NCBI GenBank assembly: GCA_023127875.1
Contig: JAGMFA010000035.1
Coordinates: 1 to 15,044 of the forward strand
Length of the DNA stretch: 15,044 bases
Source: Candidatus Zixiibacteriota bacterium
GTDB taxonomy: Bacteria; Zixibacteria; MSB-5A5; SM1-73
Direction of reading: 5' to 3'
Both the position numbers and the translations under genes were made by a program. Each line of letters starts with the position of its first letter. Position 1 is the stretch's first letter. This document shows, piece after piece, positions 1 to 7,460 of the stretch. The notes under the pieces were generated by a model, which saw only the letters and a program-made list of their open reading frames with translations, searched no databases and was not told where the DNA came from.

Positions 1-11
1 CCCCTCTTAAC

Positions 12-510
12 CTACCTTATCAGAATGTTTAACCATACAGCTACCATTAACGCAACACTATTGACCACACAGGGGTGGATGATAACATCCACCCAGGAGT
101 GAAAGATATCCCCAATCTCTACCAAAATCAAATATGCTAAAATAAACCCTATCTCTGGAACAGAAAGCAAACCTTGACCATCTTCACTCTCCTTCACTAT
201 TCGACGAATCTCAACCTCCGCCTCCCCAGCCAGTTTATTGATAACATCAATCAAACAAAGATAACCCCGCTAAAGGCGAGGTGAACCGGAGATATCTCCA
301 GAGAAGATAAAAATGAGTATGCATCCATACGAATAACCAACTTCAGCCGCAGACAGCTTCCATCACTACCTGCGTCTTGGAAGGAAATTCATTAAAGTAT
401 CCTATCAGTTCCTCTCCGTAGCGGTGATTCACTCCACCACCCTCAACTATCTCGCCTCCATCATTCATAACCGCCACTGAAGAGTAGTTCTTATGGATGT
501 CCAAGCTTGT
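12..510 (-). pseudogene. IS110-family transposase remnant
   Basis: Read on the minus strand, 510 to about 373 translates to SLDIHKNYSSVAVMNDGGEI followed by residues ending FNEFPSKTQVVMEAVCG, stop, SWLF. This matches the N-terminal DEDD/RuvC-like domain of IS110 transposases, with the first catalytic Asp in LDIHK and the Glu of MEA.CGWSW. A second segment in another frame (254 to 12) contains LLSVPEIGFILAYLILVEIGDI, which matches the C-terminal 'IPGIGP.tA..llaEIGDI' transposase_20 motif. The two parts are separated by a stop, a frameshift and a large internal deletion: about 165 codons remain where the family normally has 330-400. It is a dead relic and no terminal sites could be identified. 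The 511-651 stretch next to it shows no convincing gene. Confidence 0.8.
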
Positions 511-651
511 ATTAAGTCATCTGAGCCTCTTTGGTCTTAGAGTTTCACCTTTTTCTAAAAAGATGATCTAACACAGGTCAAGGAGTTAGCCTTTCATAAA
601 ATTAGATTCTTTGGTGAATACAGTTTTCTCCGATGCCATCGCAAAAAATTT

Positions 652-680
652 TTGTTGCAATTTTTGAAAAAAACTATAAT
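652..680 (+). promoter_or_regulatory. probable sigma-70 promoter for the HD gene
   Basis: A perfect TATAAT lies at 675-680. A weak -35 (TTGTTG, 652-657) sits 17 nt upstream. Transcription would begin near 687, leaving about 20 nt of leader before the ATG at 707. This agrees with choosing 707 over the upstream TTG at 683, which would lie at or before the transcript start. The -35 matches only three of six consensus bases, so the call rests mainly on the -10 box. Confidence 0.45.
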
Positions 681-706
681 GTTTGTCTTCACAAGAGAGG
701 ATTGTT

Positions 707-1246
707 ATGACAGCCAAAATTGTAAAGCTATTTCCGGAGATCGAACAGATAAAGAACAAAAACCTCAGAGGCCAAGTTGTATCCACCTGGGAGGAGGCAA
801 TAGATGAGGGTGGCTGGCGAATTGAGGAACTTGATACTATTCCTTTCACCTTGCTGATACCTGAATGTAAAATCAATCTGATTACCCATACCAGAGCAGT
901 TACACAAACAGCCTTACAGATTGCTTCTGTGCTTTCAGAGTTCTATAAGGAAAAGGTAGAAATCAATATCGATTTCTTAATAGCCGGGACGATTTTGCAT
1001 GATGTAGGGAAACTTGTAGAATATGCCAAAGATAAAGACAGGGTGGTCAAAAGCAAAACCGGAAAGCTTTTGCGACATCCTTTTTCCGGCTCAGCTTTAG
1101 CATACAAGCATGGTTTGCCCGACGAGGTTGTCCACATGATTGCTACCCATGCCAGGGAGGGGGATGGGGGGTACCGCTGCGTGGAGGCTATGATCATTCA
1201 CTATGCGGATTTCATAAATTTCGAGAGCCTAGGCGGGAAGATGTAA
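707..1246 (+). CDS. HD-domain metal-dependent phosphohydrolase
   Basis: A 179-residue soluble protein with the HD superfamily metal site: His61 (HTRAV), His98-Asp99 in LHDVGKL, His124 (RHP), His148 (THA) and Asp168 (HYADF). HD proteins of this size are typically phosphohydrolases or phosphodiesterases acting on nucleotides or phosphorylated metabolites; the substrate cannot be read from the sequence. The start at 707 has GAGAGG six nt upstream. An in-frame TTG at 683 would add eight residues but has no ribosome site. The first 50 residues precede the HD core and are not recognisable. The gene lies 89 nt upstream of the TrpB2 gene, so co-transcription is possible. The family is clear; the role is unknown. 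Confidence 0.85.
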   Translation: MTAKIVKLFPEIEQIKNKNLRGQVVSTWEEAIDEGGWRIEELDTIPFTLLIPECKINLITHTRAVTQTALQIASVLSEFYKEKVEINIDFLIAGTILHDVGKLVEYAKDKDRVVKSKTGKLLRHPFSGSALAYKHGLPDEVVHMIATHAREGDGGYRCVEAMIIHYADFINFESLGGKM

Positions 1247-1335
1247 AGGCTCCAGTAGTTTTGGGAAGAGGTGAAAGGTTTTTTCACTTCGAATTGATGA
1301 TAGTCAAAAAAATCTAACTCAAAGGAGATGTAGAT

Positions 1336-2637
1336 ATGCCTACCAAACAAAGACAAGTAAATTTAGACGTAAAAGAAATGCCCACCCAATGGTACAACAT
1401 ACTTCCGGATCTGCCGGAACCACTTCCCCCTCCTCAAGATCCTGAAACTGGAGAGTCGAGGATCAAAAAGTTGCCGGAGTTAATGGTTGGTGAATGCTTA
1501 AAACAGGAATTCTCCTCGGAAAGATGGATTGACATTCCTGAAGAGCTTCAACAGATTTATCATCAAGCTGGCAGACCCAGACCTCTGTTCAGAGCCTTGA
1601 ATCTGGAAAGGAAATTGGACACCCCGGCTCGACTTTACTACAAAGCCGAATTTCAAAGCCCCACCGGAAGCCACAAAGTTAACACTGCCTTAGCCCAGAC
1701 ATATTATGCCAAGAAGGAGGGTTATAAAAGAGTCACCACTGAGACCGGAGCAGGACAATGGGGCACTGCTCTTTCCTATGGCGCAGCTTTGGCCGGTTTG
1801 GAGTGCACCGTCTTTTGGGTTAGAGCGGTCTACAGCTGGAAACAGGATCGGAGAAGCCTGATGGAATTATTTGGAGCAAAGGTATATGCATCACCCAGCG
1901 ATGAGACCGAATTCGGAAAAACCTTATATGAGAAGGATCCGAATCATCCGGGTTCTCTGGGAATTGCCATCTCCGAGGGGTTGGAGGATGCCACAAAGGA
2001 TCCCCAAACTGTCTATTGTTTAGGGTCAGTCCTAAATCACGTGTTGATGCACCAGAGCATAATAGGTCTGGAGACCAAAAAACAGTTCGAAAAATTTGAA
2101 GACTACCCGGATTTAGTTATATCCTGTATAGGAGGAGGGAGCAATTTCGGCGGCTTTGCTTTGCCGTTTATGCATGATGTTCTAAAAGAGGGCAAGAAGA
2201 TCAAATTCATCGCCGCCCAGAGCAAAGTTGCTCCCAACTTGCAGGGCGAGTACAGATATGACTTCGCTGATTACGCTGAACAAACTCCCTTATTGAAGAT
2301 GTACACGTTAGGTCACCAGGTAGAAATGGGTCCTATCAGAGGGGATGGATTGAGATACCATGGATGTTCCCCTATCCTGAGTCTCTTAAGGGATAAGGGA
2401 TATATCGACACCATTGCCTATCCCCAGGATGAAAAATATGTTTTTGAAAAAGCCAAGTTGTTTATTCGAAGTGAGGGCTATCTGCCTGCTCCTGAATCTG
2501 CATACAGCATTGCCTGCGCCATAGACGAAGCGATTAAGTGTAGGGAATCTGGCGAAGAAAAGGTGATCGCCTTCAACGTAAGCGGACATGGGTTTTTGGA
2601 CATTGTGGGATATCGGGCGGTTTTAGGATTGAAATGA
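1336..2637 (+). CDS. trpB: TrpB2-type tryptophan synthase beta chain (PLP enzyme)
   Basis: A 433-residue fold type II PLP enzyme that condenses indole with serine to give tryptophan. The Schiff-base lysine is Lys114 in [11 protein letters not shown]. The GAGQWG stretch (138-143) and the phosphate-binding GGGSN loop (266-270) are present. The length and the 50-60 residue N-terminal extension ([20 protein letters not shown]) are those of the TrpB2 (TIGR01415) branch, which is common in archaea and some bacteria and often acts without TrpA. AAAGGAG lies nine nt before the ATG. No trpA or other trp gene occurs in the window, so a stand-alone indole-salvage role is plausible but inferred. The thi4 gene follows after 19 nt, probably in the same transcript. 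Confidence 0.93.
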   Translation: MPTKQRQVNLDVKEMPTQWYNILPDLPEPLPPPQDPETGESRIKKLPELMVGECLKQEFSSERWIDIPEELQQIYHQAGRPRPLFRALNLERKLDTPARLYYKAEFQSPTGSHKVNTALAQTYYAKKEGYKRVTTETGAGQWGTALSYGAALAGLECTVFWVRAVYSWKQDRRSLMELFGAKVYASPSDETEFGKTLYEKDPNHPGSLGIAISEGLEDATKDPQTVYCLGSVLNHVLMHQSIIGLETKKQFEKFEDYPDLVISCIGGGSNFGGFALPFMHDVLKEGKKIKFIAAQSKVAPNLQGEYRYDFADYAEQTPLLKMYTLGHQVEMGPIRGDGLRYHGCSPILSLLRDKGYIDTIAYPQDEKYVFEKAKLFIRSEGYLPAPESAYSIACAIDEAIKCRESGEEKVIAFNVSGHGFLDIVGYRAVLGLK

Positions 2638-2656
2638 CAATGAAGGAGATGTTGAT

Positions 2657-3442
2657 ATGAAACTGGATGATGTGATCATCACCAAAGCCATCGTAGAGAC
2701 CTTTTACAAGAAATTTCTGGAGTATTCGGAGGTAGATGTAGCCATCGCCGGTGCAGGCCCGGCCGGACTCTGCGCCGCTTATTATTTGGCAAAGGAAAAA
2801 GTGAAGGTGGCTGTTTTTGAAAGAAAGCTTTCCATTGGTGGAGGCATGTGGGGTGGAGGAATGATGTTCAATGAGCTGGTGGTAGGGGACGAAGGAAAGG
2901 GCATTTTGGATGAATTCGGCGTTAACTCTAAGAGTTATCAAAAGGGGTACTATACCGCCGACGCTGTTGAATGCATATCCACCTTGTGCTCAAAGGCAAC
3001 CAAGGCAGGAGCAAAGGTCTTTAATTTGATCAGCGTGGAAGATGTAATGCTTGAAAATGAGAGAGTGTGTGGTTTAGTGTTGAACTGGTCGGCGGTTCAG
3101 GTGGCGAATCTTGATGTGGATCCATTAACCATACGGGCAAAATATCTGGTGGAGGCGACCGGACATCCGGCTGAGTTGATTAAAATAATTGTCAAGAAAA
3201 TCGGTCCTAAGCTTTTCACCCCCACCGGAGACATTGTGGGAGAAAAATCCATGTGGGCGGATATGGGGGAGAGAGAAGTGGTGGAAAATTCGAAAGAGGC
3301 TTTTCCCCATGTCTATGTGACGGGGATGGCAGCCAATGCAGTCTTCGGGTCCCACCGCATGGGTCCGATTTTCGGCGGTATGCTTCTGTCCGGAAAAAAA
3401 GTGGCAAAGGAGATTTTAGAAAAATTAAAAAGTCAAAGATAA
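2657..3442 (+). CDS. thi4: Thi4-type sulfide-dependent thiazole synthase
   Basis: A 261-residue FAD/NAD-binding protein of the Thi4 family, which builds the adenosine-linked thiazole precursor of thiamine from NAD, glycine and a sulfur source. The Rossmann motif GAGPAG (32-37), the GGGMWGGG loop (61-68), the ATGH segment (167-170) and the C-terminal [12 protein letters not shown] (231-242) are all family hallmarks, and the length fits the archaeal/bacterial form. At the position of the yeast sulfur-donor Cys205, which is His in characterised methanogen enzymes (pattern x-V-D-P-L), this protein has Asp153 (NLDVDPL). It therefore cannot be a single-turnover cysteine-donating enzyme and is expected to use external sulfide. 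GAAGGAG lies upstream of the ATG. The gene is 19 nt after trpB. No TPP riboswitch was seen upstream. Confidence 0.9.
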   Translation: MKLDDVIITKAIVETFYKKFLEYSEVDVAIAGAGPAGLCAAYYLAKEKVKVAVFERKLSIGGGMWGGGMMFNELVVGDEGKGILDEFGVNSKSYQKGYYTADAVECISTLCSKATKAGAKVFNLISVEDVMLENERVCGLVLNWSAVQVANLDVDPLTIRAKYLVEATGHPAELIKIIVKKIGPKLFTPTGDIVGEKSMWADMGEREVVENSKEAFPHVYVTGMAANAVFGSHRMGPIFGGMLLSGKKVAKEILEKLKSQR

Positions 3443-3472
3443 AAATTCAAAATTACAGATAAAAATTCAAAA
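3437..3472. repeat. 16-bp direct repeat at the end of thi4
   Basis: Two exact copies of agataaaaattcaaaa start at 3437 and 3457 with a 20-nt period. The first copy overlaps the thi4 stop codon (3440-3442). This is the same style of short A/T-rich tandem repeat found directly after gene ends elsewhere in the window (5027, 14681). Confidence 0.8.
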
Positions 3473-3758
3473 ATCTATCAGTTGAGGCATTCAGGATTGG
3501 GGAATAAAAATGCCCAGAATTCTGTGTCTTTTGTGCATATCAACTTAGCCGATCTAAGCCCCCGCCCCTAATTGAGTTTTTGCTTTGTGACCATCCACCC
3601 GTATCAAAAAGGATAAAGTTCGCAGAAGAATATGAGCTTTAGATGTAGCGGAAACCTTCCTTGCCCTGAGTTTATCGAAGGGAGGTTTCCATTGTGGAAG
3701 GCTAAAACCTTCCGCTACAATTTTGTAAGGTCACAAGCTCGGATTTGGGAGAACAGGT
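3443..3758. other. 316-bp gene-free gap between thi4 and leuC
   Basis: No reading frame with family features and no RNA gene was recognised. The gap contains the direct repeat at its left edge and the nested inverted repeat at 3644-3719. No convincing promoter for leuC was found. The leuC ribosome site (GGGAG, 3747-3751) is at the right edge. Confidence 0.6.
3644..3719. repeat. nested inverted repeat, REP/MITE-like
   Basis: Outer arms TGTAGCGGAA (from 3644) and TTCCGCTACA (to 3719) are exact reverse complements. Inside, GGAAACC (3650-3656) pairs with GGTTTCC (3684-3690). At the core is CCCTGAGTTTATCGAAGGG (3664-3682), a variant of the CCCTGAG-x-TCGAAGGG palindrome that is dispersed in many bacterial genomes. 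The nesting suggests a small dispersed repeat element; copy number cannot be checked here. Confidence 0.7.
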
Positions 3759-5021
3759 ATGAGAGGAAAGACCATTGTTGAGAAAATTCTATCCAGGGCC
3801 TCTGGGGTAGATGCTTTTGCCAATGATCGGGTTTGGGCGGAGGTGGATCTGGTGGTGATCAGGGATTTTGGCGGACCCAATGCCGTTTTGGAGTTCGATA
3901 AGTTTACTAACAAGGGCAGAGTGAAAGACCCTGAGAAAATTGCTCTCACCTTCGACTATCAGGCTCCGGCCAAGGATATGAAGGTGGCACAGAATCAAGT
4001 TTTGTGCAGGGAGTTTGCAAAGAGGCAGGGGATAAAAAACTTATTTGACGTTAACTGGGGAATCGGACAACATGTGCTTTTGGAAAGAGGGATGATTAAA
4101 CCCGGCTCGGTGGTGATTGGGACAGATAGCCATATGAACCTTTTAGGATCAGTGGGATCGTTCGCCTCCGGGGTTGGAAATACTGATATTGTAGCCGCCT
4201 GGTATTCAGGAAAACTGTGGTTTAGAGTGCCGGAGACTATCAAGGTTTTCTTCAAGGGAAATTACAAGGAGCCGGTTTCAGCGAAAGATCTGACCCTTAA
4301 ATTTGTCAAAGAGATTGGAACGGACGAGCCTAATTACAAATCTCTGGAGCTTTATGGTGAGCCTATAGACAATCTCTCTTTAGCTGGCCGGCTCACCTTG
4401 GGAAGCATGATGACCGAGATTAACGCCAAAATCGGATTCATCCAGCCTAATGGTGAGCCGCTGGAATTCTTAAGACAAAGATGCGGAGACGAACTTGAAA
4501 TCGTCACCTCAGATGAAGATGCACAGTTCACAGATGAGGTGGAGATCAACGTGGAAAAATTAGTTCCCCAGATCGCCTGCCCTCACAATCCGGATAACGT
4601 CAAGCCGGTGGAGGAAGTAGAAGGAACACCGTTCAATGAAGGGTTCATCGGTTCCTGCACCAACGGAAGGCTGGAGGACTTCAAGGCGGCGGCAAAGATT
4701 TTAAAAAAAGCGGGAAAGATTCATCCGGATGTTAGATTGATCATCGTTCCGGCAACCAGAGAGGTGGCTATGAATATGCTTGAGGCCGGGCTTTATCATA
4801 TCTTCATGGGCGTGGGAGCTATGGTGACCAACCCGGGATGTAGCCTGTGTACCTCCGGACATCATGGAGTTTTGGGAAAGGGAGATGTGCTTTTGTCCAC
4901 CTCCAACCGAAACTTTCTGGGGAAATTGGGAAAGGGGGCGGAGGTCTATCTTTGCAGTCCTGCCACGGTGGCGGCTTCGGCGGTTGAGGGAAAAATCACG
5001 GATCCCAGGAAATATTGGTAA
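3759..5021 (+). CDS. leuC: 3-isopropylmalate dehydratase / homoaconitase-family large subunit
   Basis: A 420-residue aconitase-superfamily large subunit that isomerises 2-isopropylmalate to 3-isopropylmalate in leucine synthesis, or a close 2-oxoacid chain-elongation analogue. The [4Fe-4S] ligands are Cys300 (GSCTNGR), Cys361 and Cys364 (GCSLC). The TDSH motif (IGTDSHMN), the conserved SNRNF segment and the C-terminal ATVAASA.EG stretch are present. The length matches the short, two-subunit LeuC2 type rather than full aconitase. The ribosome site is GGGAG at 3747-3751, seven nt before the ATG. The small swivel subunit (LeuD) normally lies directly downstream; here a repeat-bounded four-helix-bundle gene begins five nt after the stop and no leuD is in the window. 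The exact substrate cannot be fixed from sequence. Confidence 0.9.
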   Translation: MRGKTIVEKILSRASGVDAFANDRVWAEVDLVVIRDFGGPNAVLEFDKFTNKGRVKDPEKIALTFDYQAPAKDMKVAQNQVLCREFAKRQGIKNLFDVNWGIGQHVLLERGMIKPGSVVIGTDSHMNLLGSVGSFASGVGNTDIVAAWYSGKLWFRVPETIKVFFKGNYKEPVSAKDLTLKFVKEIGTDEPNYKSLELYGEPIDNLSLAGRLTLGSMMTEINAKIGFIQPNGEPLEFLRQRCGDELEIVTSDEDAQFTDEVEINVEKLVPQIACPHNPDNVKPVEEVEGTPFNEGFIGSCTNGRLEDFKAAAKILKKAGKIHPDVRLIIVPATREVAMNMLEAGLYHIFMGVGAMVTNPGCSLCTSGHHGVLGKGDVLLSTSNRNFLGKLGKGAEVYLCSPATVAASAVEGKITDPRKYW

Positions 5022-5026
5022 AACAG

Positions 5027-5058
5027 AGTTCAAGGGTTCAAAAGTTCAAAGGTTCAAT
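5027..5058. repeat. left octamer array (4 units)
   Basis: Four tandem 8-nt units: agttcaag, ggttcaaa, agttcaaa, ggttcaat. The array starts five nt after the leuC stop and ends five nt before the four-helix-bundle ATG. Confidence 0.9.
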
Positions 5059-5063
5059 AGATT

Positions 5064-5528
5064 ATGAAGGTGGAAAGTTTTGAAGATTTAGTGGCTTGGA
5101 AGAAAGCAAGAGAGTTGGTAAATAAGGTTTATGCCATTACAAAGAAGGAGAAATTCTGTAAAGATAGGGCATTAGTTGATCAGATAAGACGAGCGGCAAT
5201 ATCAGTTATGTCAAACATCTCAGAAGGTTTTGAGAGAGGTTCAAATACAGAGTTAGTTCAATTTTTATATATTGCCAAAGCTTCATGCGGAGAAGTAAGA
5301 TGTCAGCTTACCGTGGCCTTTGATCAGGGTTACATAGATAAAAACGAATTTGATGAAACCCATAATTTAGCCAGAAAAGTATCCGGGATAATCGGGAACT
5401 TCATCAACTATCTAAGAACGTCTGGGATGAAGGGTTCAAAATTTAAACCCAGACCAAGAAAGTCTTGGGCAGAGGAATGGAAAGAAATCTTAGCCAAGAA
5501 TAAAGCAATTGAACCTTCGAACCCTTGA
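5064..5528 (+). CDS. four-helix-bundle protein (S23 / 23S rRNA intervening-sequence type)
   Basis: A 154-residue protein of the S23/IVP family (TIGR02436). Its signature segments are FEDLVAWKKARELV (6-19), QIRRAAISVMSNISEGFER (40-58) and FLYIAKASCGEVRCQL (67-82). Family members form helical bundles that assemble as pentamers and are related to the Avd accessory protein of diversity-generating retroelements; their cellular role is unknown. The usual length is about 115-125 residues. This copy has an additional lysine-rich tail from about residue 122 whose last residues (EPSNP) are encoded by the right repeat array. There is no clear ribosome site; AAAGG of the left array at 5048-5052 is the nearest purine run. 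No reverse transcriptase or variable repeat was seen nearby, so there is no sign of a retroelement. Confidence 0.88.
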   Translation: MKVESFEDLVAWKKARELVNKVYAITKKEKFCKDRALVDQIRRAAISVMSNISEGFERGSNTELVQFLYIAKASCGEVRCQLTVAFDQGYIDKNEFDETHNLARKVSGIIGNFINYLRTSGMKGSKFKPRPRKSWAEEWKEILAKNKAIEPSNP

Positions 5529-5555
5529 ACCATTAAACGTTTGAACTTTTGAACC
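5508..5555. repeat. right octamer array, inverted (6 units)
   Basis: Read on the minus strand from 5555 the units are ggttcaaa, agttcaaa, cgtttaat (degenerate), ggttcaag, ggttcgaa, ggttcaat. The array overlaps the last six codons and the stop of the four-helix-bundle gene. Confidence 0.88.
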
Positions 5556-5604
5556 AGTAAGTTACCGCCTACTTTTCTACCATATACTTGGAGAAATTTC
5601 TGTC

Positions 5605-6282
5605 GTGATGGGAACTTTGGTAAACACAGCTACCGTTATCGTGGGAAGTTCGGTGGGACTTTTGATCGGAGCAAGATTCTCTGAGAAGATCAATACCATA
5701 GTGATGCATGCCTTGGGTCTTTCTACTCTTTTGATTGGGTTTAAGATGGCATTCAAGACAGACAGTATCCTCTTAGTCATCGGCAGTCTGGCTGTAGGAG
5801 GAATCATCGGTGAATTGGTTAAGCTGGAAGAAGGTTTGGAGAGCTTGGGAGAATTCATCAAACGAAAGGTGAAGTCCAAATCAGGAAATTTCGTTTTGGG
5901 GTTTGTCACTTCCAGTTTGGTCTTCTGTATCGGTCCCATGACCATCGTTGGCTCGATTCAGGATGGGGTCAGCGGAGATGCCAGCGTACTTTATGCCAAA
6001 TCTCTTTTAGATGGCTTTGCCTCGGTGGTCTTCGCCTCCACTCTGGGGATTGGCGTTATCTTCTCTTCCTTAACCGTGCTCATCTTTCAAGGGAGCCTGA
6101 CCCTCTTGGGAGGCGAGCTTTCGTTTCTTTTGAGACCAGAGGTTTTGAATGAATTGGTGGCCACTGGAGGTCTGATCATCGTGGGGATCGGAATCTACCT
6201 TCTGGGCATAAAGAGGGTCAAGGTGGGCAATTTTTTGCCTGCTCTGGTGGTGGCGGTGGTCTTAGCTCTGCTTTTCAAATAG
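5605..6282 (+). CDS. DUF554 family integral membrane protein
   Basis: A 225-residue hydrophobic protein of the DUF554 (YdfK/YqgA-like) family, identified by the N-terminal MGTLVNTATVIVGSSVGLLIG and by the signature FCIGPMTIVGSIQDG at 107-121. About six or seven membrane segments can be seen (roughly 5-22, 34-50, 53-70, 97-116, 135-160, 186-201, 207-224), and the length matches the family. The function is unknown; a transporter role has been suggested for the family but nothing here tests it. The start is either GTG 5605, with GGAG (5590-5593) 11 nt upstream, or the adjacent ATG 5608. The gene is 49 nt from the right repeat array and 71 nt before the aldolase gene. Confidence 0.88.
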   Translation: MMGTLVNTATVIVGSSVGLLIGARFSEKINTIVMHALGLSTLLIGFKMAFKTDSILLVIGSLAVGGIIGELVKLEEGLESLGEFIKRKVKSKSGNFVLGFVTSSLVFCIGPMTIVGSIQDGVSGDASVLYAKSLLDGFASVVFASTLGIGVIFSSLTVLIFQGSLTLLGGELSFLLRPEVLNELVATGGLIIVGIGIYLLGIKRVKVGNFLPALVVAVVLALLFK

Positions 6283-6353
6283 TTCAAAATAAGATCAATC
6301 TTAAGCTTTCAAACTTCCGTATATGAAAAAACCTTTCTTGGGGAGGGCATCTA

Positions 6354-7445
6354 ATGTCAGCAGTAACCATGGAAACCAAAATTTTAGATTTAAGACCGGA
6401 ACATATCCGGGAAAAGTTGGGAAGCAGAAGCAAGATATGTCTTCTTAACTCTCATGACATTTTCAGGGTGTTAAGAGATGAGAAAGTCATCGTGATGGCA
6501 TGCAATGCCCGCATAAAACATGTGATTCCAGGCATAATGAGAGCGGCAGAAGAGCTGGATTCGGTGGTGGCATTTGAATTAGCCAAAACGGAAGGGGGGA
6601 TGGATGGTGGTTATACCGGACAAACTCCACAGATCTTTTTCCAGACCATAGCAGAATACGCAGAAGGGATCAAATTCTCCAAACCCTTCTTCATCCACGG
6701 TGATCATACCACGGTAAAGGATACCACCCCGGAAGCTTTTCAATCCGCCAAGGATCAGATAGAGACAGAACTTGAAGCTGGTTATACGTCAATAGCCATC
6801 GATGCCTCTTTTAATGAGCTGGAAGATAACATTCGCATCACCAGCCAACTTGCTACATTTATTCATCCATATGGATTGGGGTTAGAGGTGGAAGTGGGGG
6901 AAGTGAAATCAGCCGGACAGGAGGCGGTCTTAACCACAGTGGAAGAAGCTGTCACTTTTATCGATGGATTGGCGGACAGCAAAGTCCATCCGGATCTTTT
7001 AGCCATCAACAACGGCTCCAAGCACGGTAACTATTTGGCGGGTGAGAAGATATTTATCGATTTAGAGAGAACAAAAGAGGTTTTTGTTACCATCAAACCA
7101 AAAGGAGTCTGTATAGCTCAGCACGGAATCACCGGAACACCTTTGAATGTGGTGGGCAAATTTGCCGATTTCGGAATTCGTAAAGGAAATGTGGGCACCG
7201 AATGGCAAAACATCGCCCACCAGTTTTTGCCCAAAGATTTGATGGATCAGATGAAAAAATGGGCAGAGGATAACAAAAAGGACATAAAATTTACCACCAG
7301 GGAGTTCAAAAAGGAGATAGATTCCATCCCTCAGAAGAACATACAAAAGATTGAGCAAAAAGCGTATGAGGTGTCCTGTTCCTTTATAAAGGCTTTCAGA
7401 GCAGAAAATTTGGCCAGCTTGGTCAAGACCAAGCTTCTTGAATGA
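6354..7445 (+). CDS. class II (zinc) fructose-bisphosphate aldolase family protein
   Basis: A 363-residue TIM-barrel aldolase of the class II FBA/tagatose-bisphosphate family, which cleaves or forms ketose bisphosphates using a divalent metal. The HGDH motif (115-118) provides a metal His and the catalytic Asp117. Further metal ligands are likely His224 (NNGSKHG) and His257 (AQHGITG), and the conserved acidic loop EVEVGEV (178-184) is present. GGAGG at 6342-6346, seven nt before the ATG, sets the start. The N-terminal 45 residues and the C-terminal helical tail (after about 290) are not close to the E. coli enzyme, so this is a divergent branch and the true sugar substrate is uncertain. It is probably the last gene of its transcript; a 9-bp hairpin follows. 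Confidence 0.85.
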   Translation: MSAVTMETKILDLRPEHIREKLGSRSKICLLNSHDIFRVLRDEKVIVMACNARIKHVIPGIMRAAEELDSVVAFELAKTEGGMDGGYTGQTPQIFFQTIAEYAEGIKFSKPFFIHGDHTTVKDTTPEAFQSAKDQIETELEAGYTSIAIDASFNELEDNIRITSQLATFIHPYGLGLEVEVGEVKSAGQEAVLTTVEEAVTFIDGLADSKVHPDLLAINNGSKHGNYLAGEKIFIDLERTKEVFVTIKPKGVCIAQHGITGTPLNVVGKFADFGIRKGNVGTEWQNIAHQFLPKDLMDQMKKWAEDNKKDIKFTTREFKKEIDSIPQKNIQKIEQKAYEVSCSFIKAFRAENLASLVKTKLLE

Positions 7446-7460
7446 GCTACAGGAAAGAGT

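Larger units (their letters stand above)
5027..5555 (+). mobile_element. four-helix-bundle cassette bounded by inverted 8-nt repeat arrays
   Basis: A 529-bp unit with a left array of RGTTCAAN octamers (5027-5058), a gene of the 23S rRNA intervening-sequence protein family (5064-5528), and a right array of the same octamer in inverted orientation (5508-5555). A 16-bp stretch (5035-5050) is the exact reverse complement of 5540-5555, and 5051-5058 is the exact reverse complement of 5508-5515. The unit sits tightly between leuC and the next gene. rRNA intervening sequences are known to have base-paired ends around such genes; calling this one mobile is inference. Confidence 0.55.

Noticed and set aside
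683..706. TTG start giving an eight-residue longer HD protein
   Set aside because: It lacks a ribosome site and lies at or before the predicted transcript start; ATG 707 has GAGAGG at good spacing.
586..876. Minus-strand open frame overlapping the HD gene and its upstream region
   Set aside because: It has no recognisable family features and overlaps a clear gene and promoter; it is best explained as an antisense shadow.
1269..1289. Hairpin GTGAAA/TTTCAC after the HD gene as a terminator
   Set aside because: The stem is short with G-U pairs and there is no T tract after it; it is probably chance in A/T-rich sequence.
3482..3509. TTGAGG ... A/T-rich -10 as a leuC promoter
   Set aside because: The match to consensus is poor and it is about 250 nt from the start codon, with a repeat element between.
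5027..5555. Diversity-generating retroelement based on the Avd-like four-helix bundle
   Set aside because: No reverse transcriptase, template repeat or variable repeat was found in the window.
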